A DNA stretch of 64,000 nt, taken from positions 1 to 64,000 of the forward strand of contig JAWVCW010000015.1 in NCBI GenBank assembly GCA_033857955.1, written 5' to 3'. The DNA comes from Gaiellasilicea sp033857955 (GTDB lineage: Bacteria; Actinomycetota; Thermoleophilia; Gaiellales; Gaiellaceae). A program made the position numbers and the translations under genes. The notes under the pieces are model-generated. The model saw only the letters and a program-made list of their open reading frames with translations, did not search any database and had not been told where the DNA came from. How positions within the stretch are numbered: the first letter of the stretch is position 1; every line of letters starts with the position of its first letter. Below, one piece after another: positions 50,003-59,083 of this stretch.

Positions 50003-51990
50003 GGCCGCGCAGGCGCTTCGGCGCCGCTGTAGCGCAGGGCAAGGCGGCGCTGCTCGCGGGCGTCGGGCCAGAGGGTGATCAGCGCACCGAGCAGGAAGAC
50101 GAGCCCGGCGAACCAGATCAGGTTCACGAGCGGCTTGACGAAGATCCGGAAATAGACGGTGCCGTCGGGATTGACCTGCTCTGCGATAACGAACAGGTCT
50201 TCGCCGGTAACGAGATCGCTGCGGATGCCGACCTCGTTGGAGACCTGCCGCTCGGCTGTGTAGGCGTTCTTGCCGGCCTCGACCGCCCCGAGTGACTTGC
50301 CGTTCCGCTCGACGCCGAGCACGGCCCTGATCTCGGTTGCGTTCGCTCCCTCACGTTCCTCGAGCGCGCGGTACGTCAGCCGGTAGTCGCTGACCGCGAG
50401 CGACTGACCGGGCGCGAGCTTCCCCTCGACCACCTTGTCGTACGCGCTCGACCCCGCGATCCCGATAGCGAGCAGGACGATGGCCGCATGGACGACGTAA
50501 CCGCCGTAGCGTCGCCGGTTGCGTGCGACGAGCGCAGAGAAAGCGGCCGGCCACGTCCCGCCCGAGATGGCGCGGCGGCCACGGGTGCCGCGGATGAACT
50601 CGAGCGCGATCGAGGCGAGGACGAAGGCGGAGAAGGTGTACGCGATCAGACCCGGAATCGACGAGCCGGCGCCGAGCGCGAGCAGCACGAGACCGGCGAG
50701 CACCGCCGCTCCGGCGGGCCAGGCGAACGTCAATGCGAGGCTGCGCAGGGAGGCCCGCCGCCACGCGACGAGCGGCCCGATCCCCATCAGGAGCAGCAGC
50801 GGCAGCCCGAAGACCCGCAAGAAGAAGTCGTAGTAGCCGCGCCCGACGATCCGAGACTCGCCCAGGACCGCCTCGTGCACGATCGGGTAGGCGACACCCC
50901 AGAGAATCGTCAGCGTCAGCGCGACGAGCAGCAGGTTGTTGTAGAGGAAGGTCGCCTCGCGCGAGACGAGCGACTCGAGCCTCGTCCTGGAACGCAGGAG
51001 CGGCAGCCGCGAGAAGACGAGCGCGAGCGAACCGAAGATGACGACACAGATGAAGCCGAGAAACCACGGCCCGATCGAGCTCTCCGTGAAGGAGTGGATC
51101 GAGCTCACGATTCCGGACCGCGTCAGAAACGTCCCGAAGATGGAGAGCGAGAACGCGAAGATCACCAGCACGACGTTCCAGAGCCGGAGCATCCCGCGCT
51201 TCTCCTGGATCATCACCGAGTGCAGGAACGCCGTCGCCGCGAGCCACGGCATCAGCGCTGCGTTCTCGACCGGGTCCCAGGCGTAGTAGCCGCCCCACCC
51301 GACCTCCTGGTAGGCCCAGTGGGCGCCGAGCAGCTGGCCGACGCCGAGCGCGGTCCAGGCGACGAGCGTCCAGCGGCGCGTTGCGACGATCCAGCGCTCG
51401 TCGGTGCGGCGGGCGAGCAGCGCCCCCATGGCGAACGCGAACGGCACGGTGAGCCCGACGTACCCGAGGTAGAGCAGCGGCGGGTGGGCCATCATGTACG
51501 GGTTCTGGAGGCTCGGGTTCAGGCCGGCTCCGTCCGTCGGAGCCGCCTGCATGGCGAACGGCGTCGCCACGACCACGAGTAGGAAAGCGAAGAAGAGCGC
51601 CACGGCCCCGACCACTGGGACGACCCACGCGATGAGATCGCGAGCGCGGCGGTTGAGCAGGACCGCGGCGGCCGCGTAGCCGGTCAGGATCAGCAGCCAG
51701 AGGAGGAGCGATCCCTCCTGCCCGCCCCAGAACGCAGAGATCGTGTAGCCGGTCGGCAGCTGCCGGCTCGTGTGCTCCGCGACGTAGACGAACGAGAAGT
51801 CGTGGCGGACGAGGGCGGCGAGCAGGACGGCCGAGGCGACCGCAGTTGTGACGAAGGCGCCGATGAGCGCGTTTCGTGCCGAGACTGCGAGGCGGCGCCG
51901 GCCTCTCCAGGCGGAGAGCGAACCGGCGACCACGGCGTAGAGCGCGAGCCCGAGCGTGGCGACGAGCGCGGCGCGGCCGAGCTCAGGCAA
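49999..51990 (-). CDS. ccmF: Cytochrome c maturation protein CcmF
   Basis: 663-aa polytopic haem lyase of System I that joins haem from CcmE to apocytochrome c. The Trp-rich WWD domain (about 225-249, GWGGYYAWDPVENAALMPW) and many membrane segments are clear, with a periplasmic domain near the C-terminus (about 525-620). The TTG start lies one base after the ccmE stop. CcmA-D and CcmG are not in the window. Confidence 0.93.
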   Translation of the reverse strand: MPELGRAALVATLGLALYAVVAGSLSAWRGRRRLAVSARNALIGAFVTTAVASAVLLAALVRHDFSFVYVAEHTSRQLPTGYTISAFWGGQEGSLLLWLLILTGYAAAAVLLNRRARDLIAWVVPVVGAVALFFAFLLVVVATPFAMQAAPTDGAGLNPSLQNPYMMAHPPLLYLGYVGLTVPFAFAMGALLARRTDERWIVATRRWTLVAWTALGVGQLLGAHWAYQEVGWGGYYAWDPVENAALMPWLAATAFLHSVMIQEKRGMLRLWNVVLVIFAFSLSIFGTFLTRSGIVSSIHSFTESSIGPWFLGFICVVIFGSLALVFSRLPLLRSRTRLESLVSREATFLYNNLLLVALTLTILWGVAYPIVHEAVLGESRIVGRGYYDFFLRVFGLPLLLLMGIGPLVAWRRASLRSLALTFAWPAGAAVLAGLVLLALGAGSSIPGLIAYTFSAFVLASIALEFIRGTRGRRAISGGTWPAAFSALVARNRRRYGGYVVHAAIVLLAIGIAGSSAYDKVVEGKLAPGQSLAVSDYRLTYRALEEREGANATEIRAVLGVERNGKSLGAVEAGKNAYTAERQVSNEVGIRSDLVTGEDLFVIAEQVNPDGTVYFRIFVKPLVNLIWFAGLVFLLGALITLWPDAREQRRLALRYSGAEAPARP

Positions 51991-51991
51991 C

Positions 51992-52390
51992 TTACGAGCT
52001 CTTCTTGGCCGTGTACTTCGACGGGCACTTCGTCACGAGCGAGTCCTTGCTCGCGACGAAGACGCCGTTCCGGAGCTCGCCCCGGACCGAGACCTCGCGA
52101 TCCTCACGGAACTGATCGGAGACCGACCCCTTGTAGAGCACGGTGACGGTCTGCTGCGAAGCGCCGTCGCGGTCCCGAAGCTTGAAGCGCAGGCCGCTGC
52201 CGTAGGAGTCGCCCGCGTAGCCCGGCTGAACGTGGCCGACGAGTGTGACGACGCCCTGCTTCCCGTTGAGCTGGCTCGGGCCGATCGACGGGGTGCCGCC
52301 GGCGATCGAGGTGTAGAGCAGGAAGATCGCGAGGACCGCCGCGACCGAGAGCGCGATGACAAGACGCGCCGGATTGCGCTTCTGTGCCAC
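51992..52390 (-). CDS. ccmE: Cytochrome c maturation haem chaperone CcmE, CxxxY type
   Basis: 132 aa: one N-terminal membrane segment (about 9-28) and an OB-fold periplasmic domain. The covalent haem-binding residue, His in the common HxxxY motif, is replaced: the sequence is CPSKY, with Cys122 and Tyr126. CxxxY CcmE is known from archaea and some bacteria with a variant System I that lacks CcmH. The GTG start has TAAAGT six bases upstream, so it probably begins the operon. Confidence 0.9.
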   Translation of the reverse strand: MAQKRNPARLVIALSVAAVLAIFLLYTSIAGGTPSIGPSQLNGKQGVVTLVGHVQPGYAGDSYGSGLRFKLRDRDGASQQTVTVLYKGSVSDQFREDREVSVRGELRNGVFVASKDSLVTKCPSKYTAKKSS

Positions 52391-52396
52391 ACAGGC

Positions 52397-52402
52397 ACTT
52401 TA
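52397..52402 (-). promoter_or_regulatory. Leaderless -10 box of the ccm operon
   Basis: TAAAGT on the minus strand, six bases before the ccmE GTG. Confidence 0.5.
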
Positions 52403-52426
52403 GCGAGCTGAGCGCTCCTAGCTCGG

Positions 52427-52669
52427 CTAGACGGTGCGGGGCGCAGCTTCGCGACGCCCAGGGATGCGATACCCGTGGTCGTGGCAGAGCGAGCCGGGCG
52501 CGTCCTCGGTGAGCGCGTCGCAGTAGCCCTTCCCATACGCGGCGCGCATGAACGCCGCCACGACCTCGAGATTCCAGTCGGACACCTCCCCGGCCTCGCG
52601 CCAGAGGTCGGTGAGGCGGAGGTCGATGTCGAGCTCGAGCAGATCGATGCGACTGGGTGCCTGTGCCAT
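52427..52669 (-). CDS. Small conserved-looking protein of unknown function
   Basis: 80 aa, acidic and helical in the first 40 residues, then Cys-containing (YCDAL and SLCHDHGYRIPG). CHDHG could bind a metal. TACCCT seven bases before the ATG supports a real gene. Divergent from the TIM-barrel gene. Confidence 0.55.
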   Translation of the reverse strand: MAQAPSRIDLLELDIDLRLTDLWREAGEVSDWNLEVVAAFMRAAYGKGYCDALTEDAPGSLCHDHGYRIPGRREAAPRTV

Positions 52670-52676
52670 GTCGAAA

Positions 52677-52682
52677 AGGGTA
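52677..52682 (-). promoter_or_regulatory. Leaderless -10 box of the 80-aa protein
   Basis: TACCCT on the minus strand, seven bases before the ATG at 52669. Confidence 0.45.
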
Positions 52683-52712
52683 GGACCTGCGTCGGACGGA
52701 CATGCTGTCGGT

Positions 52713-52718
52713 TACCGT
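52713..52718 (+). promoter_or_regulatory. Leaderless -10 box of the TIM-barrel gene
   Basis: TACCGT, seven bases before the ATG at 52726; this favours 52726 over the ATG at 52702. Confidence 0.5.
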
Positions 52719-52725
52719 CACGGGC

Positions 52726-53559
52726 ATGGGAGCGATCCGCCTCGGCCCTGCGCGCTGCCCTTCCCGGGAGTCGCCGGAGGCTGCAGTCGAGCTCCTACTG
52801 GAGCGCGGCTACTCGGCCTGCGAGCTCGATTTCGAGAGCGGTTTCTGGATGGACTACCCGTGGGCCGAGCGACTTGCGGAGGTCGCTCGTCAGCAGGAGA
52901 TTGCGCTCTCGGTGCACGCACCGCTCTTCGCCTTCCCCGGCCACCCCGACGAGAAGAAGGCAAAGCAGGCTCTCGGCGCGCTCGACCGCAGCGCCGGGAT
53001 CGCGGCCGCCGCGGGAGCGGAGCTCGTCGTCATCCATCCGGGCTTCTGGCTCAGCCGCGAGCGCGAGCAGGCGCTCGACGACGTGGTGGCCTGGCTGGAG
53101 GTCCTGCGCGAGCGGCTGGAGGAGAAGGACCGCGCAGTCCCGTTCGGGCTCGAGGTGATGGGACGCGTCAACGAGCTCGGCTCGATCGTCGACGTGCTCT
53201 ACGTCGCGGAGCGGCTCCCGTGGATCCGGCCGGTGATCGACTTCGCCCACATGCACGCGACGACGGACGGTGCCTTCACCGACGTGGATGCTTTCGCTGC
53301 GGTGCTCGAGAGCGTCGATGGAGTGCTCGAGCCGGCAGCACCCTTCCACATTCACTTCTCCGATATCGCCTACGCGAACCGCAACGAGACCAAGCACCTT
53401 CCCTACGGCGACGGGACACTCCGGGCAGAACCGCTGCGGAACGCGCTCGAGCGGTTCGAGCGCCCGGCGACGGTGATCTCGGAGTCGCCCGACGAGGAGT
53501 CGTCCCAGGCGATCCGCGAAGTGCTCTACACCGGTTCCGGTTCCAGCGCGACCCCGTAG
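52726..53559 (+). CDS. AP-endonuclease-family-2 TIM-barrel protein (Nfo-like)
   Basis: 277 aa, TIM barrel of the endonuclease IV / xylose-isomerase superfamily. Metal-ligand style motifs are present: LSVHAPLF, VIHPGF, GLEVMG, PVIDFAHMHA and FHIHFSD. This His/Asp/Glu series matches deoxyribonuclease IV well, so a role in repair of abasic sites is plausible. Its last 34 bases overlap the convergent cyclase gene. Confidence 0.78.
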   Translation: MGAIRLGPARCPSRESPEAAVELLLERGYSACELDFESGFWMDYPWAERLAEVARQQEIALSVHAPLFAFPGHPDEKKAKQALGALDRSAGIAAAAGAELVVIHPGFWLSREREQALDDVVAWLEVLRERLEEKDRAVPFGLEVMGRVNELGSIVDVLYVAERLPWIRPVIDFAHMHATTDGAFTDVDAFAAVLESVDGVLEPAAPFHIHFSDIAYANRNETKHLPYGDGTLRAEPLRNALERFERPATVISESPDEESSQAIREVLYTGSGSSATP

Positions 53560-56459
53560 GTCGCGATCTCGGCCTCGTACTCATCGGCCTCGTCCGTGCG
53601 GCCCCGGTCGCGGAGGAAGCCGGCGAGGGCCAGGAGCACTTCCCGGCGGATCAGGTACAGCTCCTTGCCCGCGAGGATCTCCACCGCCTCGCGCAGGAGG
53701 GCCTCGGCCTCCTCGTCGCGCCCCTGCGCGGCGCGCACGATTCCGAGCGCCATGCGCGTCGTCGAGCGTGAGATCGTGTCGTGCGGGCCGACCGTCTCCC
53801 GGGCCTCCAGCGCGTAGCGCTCGGCCTCGTCGATCTTCCCGCGGGCGACCAGCACCTGCGCGAGACCGCGCTGACTTTCGCAGAGCGTGCCGCGATCCTC
53901 GAGCGGCTTCAGGATCCGGATCGCGTCGCGAAAGCGGCGGTCGGCGGCCGCGAGGTCGCCGCGGCGTCGCTCGACCCAGCCGAGGTGGTTGCTGACACGC
54001 GCCAGCGCCCAGGCGTTTCCGGATTGGGAGAAGAGGTCCTCGGCCTGTCCGAGCCCTGCCGTCGCCTCTTCGAGCAACCCGCGCAGCGCGTCGATGCGCG
54101 CCTGTGAAACGACGGCCCAGCCGAGCGCGGTGATGTTGCCGCTCTCCTCCGCCAGCTCCAGCGCCTCGGCGACGAGGCGCGTGGCGCGATCGAGATCGAG
54201 CCGCGCGATGGCGGAGCTCGCGAGCTCGTCGGCTGCGTTCGCCTCGAGATCCTTGCGGCCGATCTCTCTTGCGACCTCGAGCGCTTTCCCGATCCAGCGC
54301 TCGTCATCGTCGAGATCGCCCAGCCACCAGCCGATCTGGGCACGCGTCGAGAGCGCCTCGTAGCGGTCCTCCGGCTTCCCGTCCTCCAGCAGGACGAGCG
54401 CCTGCTCGACGAGCTCGCGTCCGCGTGGCAGGTCCGCTTCGCGCAGGAGCGCGTTCTCGGCGAGCGCCGTGAGGGCGAGGCCCTGGAGCCGCTTGTCGCC
54501 CGCCTCGGTCGCGTCTGCGAAGACCCGCTCCATCTCGACCGCCTGCGCCGGGAGGTCGGCGATGCGCCTGGCGGCGCGAGCGGCGAGGAAGCGCCGCTGC
54601 AGCGTGGGCTCGAGCTCGACGGCGCGCACGAGCAGCCTCCGCGCGGAGCGGTTCGCCTCGCGGGCGAGCGTACGCCGTCCCGCCTTCTCCAGTGCCGCGG
54701 CGGCCCGCGTTGCAAGCTCGGGAGGAACGGACCCGTCGAGCTCCTGGTGCAGGGTCGCCGCCTGGTCGAGGTGGTAGGCGCGGATCTCGACGAGCTCCTC
54801 GCCTGCCGTCTCGTGCAGCCACTCGGTCACCTGCAGGTGAAGCTCGGCACGGGCCGCCTTGGCGAGGCCGGCGTAGGCCACGTCGCGGATGAGGACGTGT
54901 TTGAAGCGGTAGGCCTGCTCGCCCGAGATCGAGGAGCGGTGCTCACGCGTCACGAAGTCGCGCTGCAGCAGGCTGTCGAGGACCGGCTCGAGCTCCCCGA
55001 TGTCCGGGGCCAGGTGCGAGACGGCACCCTCCCAGAAGATCCGCCCGATCACCGAGGCGCGCTGCAGCAGACGTTTTTCGTTTCGGGGCAGCCGGTCGAT
55101 GCGGGCCGCGATGATCGCCTGCAGCGTGTCCGGGATCCGCTTCGAGGACGTGCCTCCCTCGAGCAGCATCCGGGTCGTCTCCTCGACGAAGAGTGGATTG
55201 CCCTCGGTCTTCTCGAGGAGCATGCGGCGCTCGGAGGCCGAGAGCTCGTGGTCCGCGAGCAGCGCGTCGAGGAGCTCCTCGCTCTCGTACGGGGCCAGCG
55301 GCTCGAGCTCGATCGCAGCAGCGCGCAGGCGTCCTCCGCCCCACCCGGGCCTGATGTCGAGCAGCTCCGGCCGCGCGAGGCACACGATCAGAAGCGGTGC
55401 ATCCTTGACGCGCTCGGCGAGGTGCTCGATCAGCTCAAGCAGTGGGTCCTCGGCCCAGTGGACGTCCTCGAAGACGAGGATCAGCGGCTGCGCATCGGCC
55501 AGCTCGGCCGCCCACTCGTGCGCCGCCCACGCGATCTCCTGCTGGCTGCGCTCGGCCTCGATCCCCTCGAGCACGCCGACGGCCAGCGCAAGCAGGTCGG
55601 CCACCGCGTCGTCGCCGCAGCAGGCGCGGAGCTTGGCGACGGCTTCGTGAACCGGGTCGTCGTCCGTGATGCCGGCCGCAACCTTGACCATCTCGGCCAG
55701 CGGCCAGTACGTCACGCCCTCGCCGTACGAGAGTGAGCGGCCGGCGAGAACGGTCGCCCCTTCGACGCCGTCGGCAAACTCGCGGGCGAGGCGGCTCTTG
55801 CCGACGCCCGGCTCGCCGTAGATCGTGAACAGATGCGCGCGGCGATCCCGGATCACGCGGGCGAGCGTGTTGTGCAGCAGGTCGAGCTCGTGCTCACGCC
55901 CGACGAAGCTCGCTGCGACCGAGAGGACTCGCCCGTTGTTCTCGACGATGCCGACCAACCGCCACACAGGCAGCGGCTTGTCGAACCCCTTGAGCTCGAG
56001 GAAGCCGCGCTCCTCGGTGTCCACAACCGACAGGGTCAACCGGCGCGCGAACGGGCCGATCAGGATCTCCCCGGGCTCGGCGGCCTGCTGGAGGCGCGCT
56101 GCGACATTGACTGCCTCGCCGGTGGCGAACGTCGAGTCGGACTCGTCCGCCACCACCTCCCCGGCTTCGACTCCGATTCGCGCCTCGAGGCCGAGCTCGT
56201 GGACGGAATCGAGGATCGCCGCGGCGGCACGAACCGCGCGCTCGGCGTCGTCCTCGTGCGCCGTCGGAATCCCGAACGCCGCCATGACGGCGTCGCCGGC
56301 GAACTTCTCGACGATGCCTCCGTGCGTGGTGACGCACTGCGAAACGTGCTCGAAGAAGGAGTTGACCCGACGGCGAACGACTTCGGGGTCGCTGGCGGCG
56401 ACGAACTCGGTCGAGCCGACCAGGTCGACGAAGAGCACCGTTGCGAGCTTGCGTTCCAC
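53526..56459 (-). CDS. Class III nucleotide cyclase-AAA ATPase-TPR regulator
   Basis: 977 aa. Residues 1-170 form a class III cyclase domain with metal residues Asp12 (FVDLVGS) and Asp56 (FAGDAVMAAFG), Lys52, Asn118 and Arg122, all suggesting an active site. An AAA-type ATPase domain follows (Walker A GEPGVGKS at 215-222), then about 500 residues of TPR-like helical repeats. It resembles actinobacterial signalling ATPases related to LuxR/MalT (STAND). The residue before the Asn motif is Glu where Asp is common, so nucleotide choice is uncertain. GTG start; TACAAT six bases upstream. Confidence 0.88.
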   Translation of the reverse strand: MERKLATVLFVDLVGSTEFVAASDPEVVRRRVNSFFEHVSQCVTTHGGIVEKFAGDAVMAAFGIPTAHEDDAERAVRAAAAILDSVHELGLEARIGVEAGEVVADESDSTFATGEAVNVAARLQQAAEPGEILIGPFARRLTLSVVDTEERGFLELKGFDKPLPVWRLVGIVENNGRVLSVAASFVGREHELDLLHNTLARVIRDRRAHLFTIYGEPGVGKSRLAREFADGVEGATVLAGRSLSYGEGVTYWPLAEMVKVAAGITDDDPVHEAVAKLRACCGDDAVADLLALAVGVLEGIEAERSQQEIAWAAHEWAAELADAQPLILVFEDVHWAEDPLLELIEHLAERVKDAPLLIVCLARPELLDIRPGWGGGRLRAAAIELEPLAPYESEELLDALLADHELSASERRMLLEKTEGNPLFVEETTRMLLEGGTSSKRIPDTLQAIIAARIDRLPRNEKRLLQRASVIGRIFWEGAVSHLAPDIGELEPVLDSLLQRDFVTREHRSSISGEQAYRFKHVLIRDVAYAGLAKAARAELHLQVTEWLHETAGEELVEIRAYHLDQAATLHQELDGSVPPELATRAAAALEKAGRRTLAREANRSARRLLVRAVELEPTLQRRFLAARAARRIADLPAQAVEMERVFADATEAGDKRLQGLALTALAENALLREADLPRGRELVEQALVLLEDGKPEDRYEALSTRAQIGWWLGDLDDDERWIGKALEVAREIGRKDLEANAADELASSAIARLDLDRATRLVAEALELAEESGNITALGWAVVSQARIDALRGLLEEATAGLGQAEDLFSQSGNAWALARVSNHLGWVERRRGDLAAADRRFRDAIRILKPLEDRGTLCESQRGLAQVLVARGKIDEAERYALEARETVGPHDTISRSTTRMALGIVRAAQGRDEEAEALLREAVEILAGKELYLIRREVLLALAGFLRDRGRTDEADEYEAEIATYGVALEPEPV

Positions 56460-56465
56460 CGTCCG

Positions 56466-56471
56466 ATTGTA
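56466..56471 (-). promoter_or_regulatory. Leaderless -10 box of the cyclase gene
   Basis: TACAAT on the minus strand, six bases before the GTG at 56459. Confidence 0.5.
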
Positions 56472-56515
56472 GTTGCGAGAAGCCCATCGCCGCGGCGCGC
56501 GAGAGACGCTTCCGC

Positions 56516-56521
56516 TAGCGT
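56516..56521 (+). promoter_or_regulatory. Leaderless -10 box of the phosphohexomutase gene
   Basis: TAGCGT, six bases before the GTG at 56528. Confidence 0.5.
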
Positions 56522-56527
56522 CAGCGC

Positions 56528-57865
56528 GTGCTCGATCCCAGCGTCTTCAAGGCCTACGACGTTCGCGGCGTCTATCCGGACGAGCTGGACGAGGAGGGCG
56601 CGTACGCGATCGGCCGCGCGTACGTCGAGCAGTTCGAGCCGCGCCGGATCGCGGTGGGCCGCGACATGCGGCTCTCGTCGCCATCGATCTCGGCCGCGCT
56701 GATCGAGGGAGCGGTGGACGGCGGCGCGGACGTGCTCGACCTGGGCATGGTCGGAACGGAGATGGTCTATTTCGCCGTCGGCGAGCTCGAGCTCGACGGC
56801 GGGGTCTGTGTGACCGCATCGCACAACCCGAAGCAGTACACCGGGATGAAGATCGTCCGCCGCGGCGCGCTTCCCGTGGGCGGCGAGTCGGGCCTCCTCG
56901 ACGTGCGCGACCGGGCGTTGAAGCCGTTCGGGCCGCCGACGAAGCGGGGCGAGGCGCACCCGAAGGACATCTGGCCGGAGTTCGTCGAGAAGGTGCTGTC
57001 GTTCATCGACGTCGACGCAATCAAGCCGCTCCGAGTCGTCATCGACGCCGCGAACGGCATGGCCGGCGCAATGCTGCCGCCCGTGCTCGAGCGGCTGCCG
57101 ATCGAAGCGATCAGGTGCTTCTTCGAGCCGGACGGGTCGTTCCCCAATCACGAGCCGAACCCCCTGCTGCCCGAAAACCGGGAGTTCATCGAGCGGAAGA
57201 CGCTCGAGGAGCAGGCCGACCTCGGCGTCGCGTACGACGGTGACGCCGACCGCTGCTTCTTCGTCGATGACACCGGCGAGTTCGTGCCGGGCGACTTCGT
57301 CACAGCGCTGCTCGCCGAGTCGATCCTCGAGAAGGAGGGCGGCGGCAAGGTGATCTACGACGTCCGTGCGAGCCGGGCCGTCCCCGAGACGATCGAGCGT
57401 GCCGGCGGCGTGCCGCTCATGAATCGCGTCGGTCACGCGTACATCAAGCACCGGATGCGCAAGGAGGGCGCGGTCTTCGGCGGCGAGGTCTCGGCGCACT
57501 ACTACTTCCGGGACTTCTCCCAGGCAGACTCCGGCGTCGTTCCCTTCCTGCTGCTGCTCGAGCTGATCTCGAAGCGTGGCCGCAAGCTCTCGGAGCTCCT
57601 CGCCCCCTACCGCGAGCGGTTCTTCCTCACCGGCGAGATCAACACGCCCGTGGCCGACGTTCCCCTGAAGCTGCAGGAGATCAAGGAGCGGTACGCGGAC
57701 GGCCGCGTGACGCACCTCGACGGCATCTCGGTCGACTACGACGACTGGCATTTCAACGTCCGCCCGTCGAACACCGAGCCGCTGCTGCGCCTCAACCTCG
57801 AGGCGCTCTCGGATGAGCTGATGCAGCAGAAGCGCGACGAGCTGCTCGACCTGATCCGCGCATGA
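56528..57865 (+). CDS. Phosphomannomutase/phosphoglucomutase
   Basis: 445-aa alpha-D-phosphohexomutase. The phospho-serine Ser98 in TASHNPK, metal loop DGDADR (237-242), sugar-specificity loop GGEVSAHYYF and phosphate loop RPSNTEPLLRL are all present. It interconverts hexose 1- and 6-phosphates; GEVSAH is typical of dual mannose/glucose enzymes. GTG start, divergent from the cyclase gene. Confidence 0.92.
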   Translation: MLDPSVFKAYDVRGVYPDELDEEGAYAIGRAYVEQFEPRRIAVGRDMRLSSPSISAALIEGAVDGGADVLDLGMVGTEMVYFAVGELELDGGVCVTASHNPKQYTGMKIVRRGALPVGGESGLLDVRDRALKPFGPPTKRGEAHPKDIWPEFVEKVLSFIDVDAIKPLRVVIDAANGMAGAMLPPVLERLPIEAIRCFFEPDGSFPNHEPNPLLPENREFIERKTLEEQADLGVAYDGDADRCFFVDDTGEFVPGDFVTALLAESILEKEGGGKVIYDVRASRAVPETIERAGGVPLMNRVGHAYIKHRMRKEGAVFGGEVSAHYYFRDFSQADSGVVPFLLLLELISKRGRKLSELLAPYRERFFLTGEINTPVADVPLKLQEIKERYADGRVTHLDGISVDYDDWHFNVRPSNTEPLLRLNLEALSDELMQQKRDELLDLIRA

Positions 57866-57977
57866 TTGTCGTCCCCGCTCAGGCGCTAGCGGTTCCTGAC
57901 GTGCCGCTCGCGGTGCGTAGGCCAGTGGAACAGTATGGAAATACGGGCCGCTGGCTGGAGCGCCGCGAGCGGTGCGA

Positions 57978-58019
57978 GGCCGCGCCGGAGGCCGGCTTCG
58001 CCGGCCGGGAGGCGCGGCC
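57978..58019. terminator. Long GC-rich hairpin after the phosphohexomutase gene
   Basis: GGCCGCGCC plus GGCCGGC pair with GCCGGCC plus GGCGCGGCC around TTC, with small internal mismatches. No T-tract. The rest of the 171-bp gap shows no gene. Confidence 0.5.
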
Positions 58020-58036
58020 GGTCAGGGGCCGCTAGC

Positions 58037-58489
58037 GTGGAGCTCGGCCGTGTCACGGATCGCAAGCCGCCCTTCAAGTACTCGGCAATCGCACGCGTCT
58101 GGTTCTCGGACACCGACGCGCAGGGAATCGTCTACTACGGCCGCTACCTGCCTTACTTCGACCACGCCCGGACCGAGTACCACCGCCATCTGGGCCAGTC
58201 GGGGACCTGGATCGAGGCCGGCGACTTCGTGATGCGCGCCTCGAACGTCGAATACCACGCGCCGGCCCGCTTCGACGAGCTGCTCGAGATCTTCGTCCGC
58301 GCAGCCCGGATCGGACGGACGAGCGCGACGTTCGAGTGCGCCGCCTATCGGATGGACGACGCCGAGCTGATGGTGACGGCGACGCAGACCATGGTGCTCG
58401 TCGACCTCGCGGAGCGGCGCCCCTGCGAGATCCCGCAGAGCTACCGCGACCTGATCCGCGGCTTCGAAGGCGAGGACCTCGAGCCGTGA
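58037..58489 (+). CDS. Acyl-CoA thioesterase, 4HBT hotdog family
   Basis: 150 aa. The 4-hydroxybenzoyl-CoA thioesterase signature FSDTDAQGIVYYGRYLPYFD is complete, with the catalytic Asp. It hydrolyses an acyl-CoA; the chain is unknown. GTG at 58037 is chosen, about eight bases after AGGGG. Its stop overlaps the next GTG. Confidence 0.87.
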   Translation: MELGRVTDRKPPFKYSAIARVWFSDTDAQGIVYYGRYLPYFDHARTEYHRHLGQSGTWIEAGDFVMRASNVEYHAPARFDELLEIFVRAARIGRTSATFECAAYRMDDAELMVTATQTMVLVDLAERRPCEIPQSYRDLIRGFEGEDLEP

Positions 58490-58833
58490 GCTTGCACAGT
58501 GGGGCCCTGGAGGCGGTCGAGCGGGTGCTGAACCGCGGGGGCGAGGCTGACGACGTCCTCCGGCAGGTGGTCGCGATCCTGCACGAGCGGCTCGGGCAGT
58601 ACGTCCGGATCAGCTTCGTCGAGGCGGACGGCGTCCTACCGGGACCGGCAGCCGGCGACGAAACGGAGACGACCGCCTTCCCGATCGCCTTCCAGGGGAG
58701 CCGCGTTGCCGAGCTCGAGGCCGGCGGCGAGCTGACGGACGACGATCGCGCGCTGCTGGAGCGCGTGGCGACGCTCGTCTCTCCCTACGCGCTCGTCGGC
58801 TGGGACACCGGCGGGGAGGAGTGGGCGCCCTAG
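58486..58833 (+). CDS. Small GAF-domain protein
   Basis: 115 aa consisting of one GAF-like domain (ALEAVERVLNRGGEADDVL, then RISFVEADG and a C-terminal helix ALLERVATLVSPY). No Cys for redox chemistry is visible, unlike free-methionine-R-sulfoxide reductase. A ligand-sensing role is likely. GTGA overlap with the thioesterase. Confidence 0.7.
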   Translation: MSLHSGALEAVERVLNRGGEADDVLRQVVAILHERLGQYVRISFVEADGVLPGPAAGDETETTAFPIAFQGSRVAELEAGGELTDDDRALLERVATLVSPYALVGWDTGGEEWAP

Positions 58834-58980
58834 GGTGCCCTAGCGCGCCGCTTTGCAGGCGGCGCGCCCGCCCGCGAGACGTGGCCTCTCCGGACGGGCC
58901 GCAGCTGCCCGCAACCCCTCTCCCACATCTCGTTGTAGGAAGGTTTCCGCCGCCCGTCCATCCCTCCAAGGAGGTAACGC

Positions 58981-59010
58981 CCTCGTTCGAGGGACAATCC
59001 CTCGTTCGAG
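58981..59010. promoter_or_regulatory. Direct and inverted repeats upstream of the response regulator
   Basis: CCTCGTTCGAG occurs at 58981-58991 and 59000-59010, 19 bp apart. Between them CGAGGGA-CAA-TCCCTCG (58988-59004) is a perfect inverted repeat. A second regulator may act here in addition to the TCTTA repeats nearer the promoter. Confidence 0.5.
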
Positions 59011-59032
59011 TGATTGTCACCGGGCAGCACGT

Positions 59033-59050
59033 TCTTACCGCTTTCTTATG
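59033..59050 (+). promoter_or_regulatory. Two 11-bp-spaced TCTTA repeats before the response regulator
   Basis: TCTTACC at 59033 and TCTTATG at 59044 are exactly 11 bp apart, at about -51 and -40 of the expected transcript start (59084). The spacing matches dimers of OmpR-family regulators, so this is a likely autoregulatory site. Confidence 0.6.
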
Positions 59051-59071
59051 CCCTTTCCGGCGCGGTACGCG

Positions 59072-59077
59072 CACAAT
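59072..59077 (+). promoter_or_regulatory. Leaderless -10 box of the response regulator
   Basis: CACAAT, six bases before the GTG at 59084. Confidence 0.5.
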
Positions 59078-59083
59078 GTCCGC

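Noticed and set aside
53526..53559. Assembly error where the TIM-barrel and cyclase genes overlap by 34 bp
   Set aside because: Both frames reach natural stops with typical C-terminal sequence, and several other convergent genes here also overlap.
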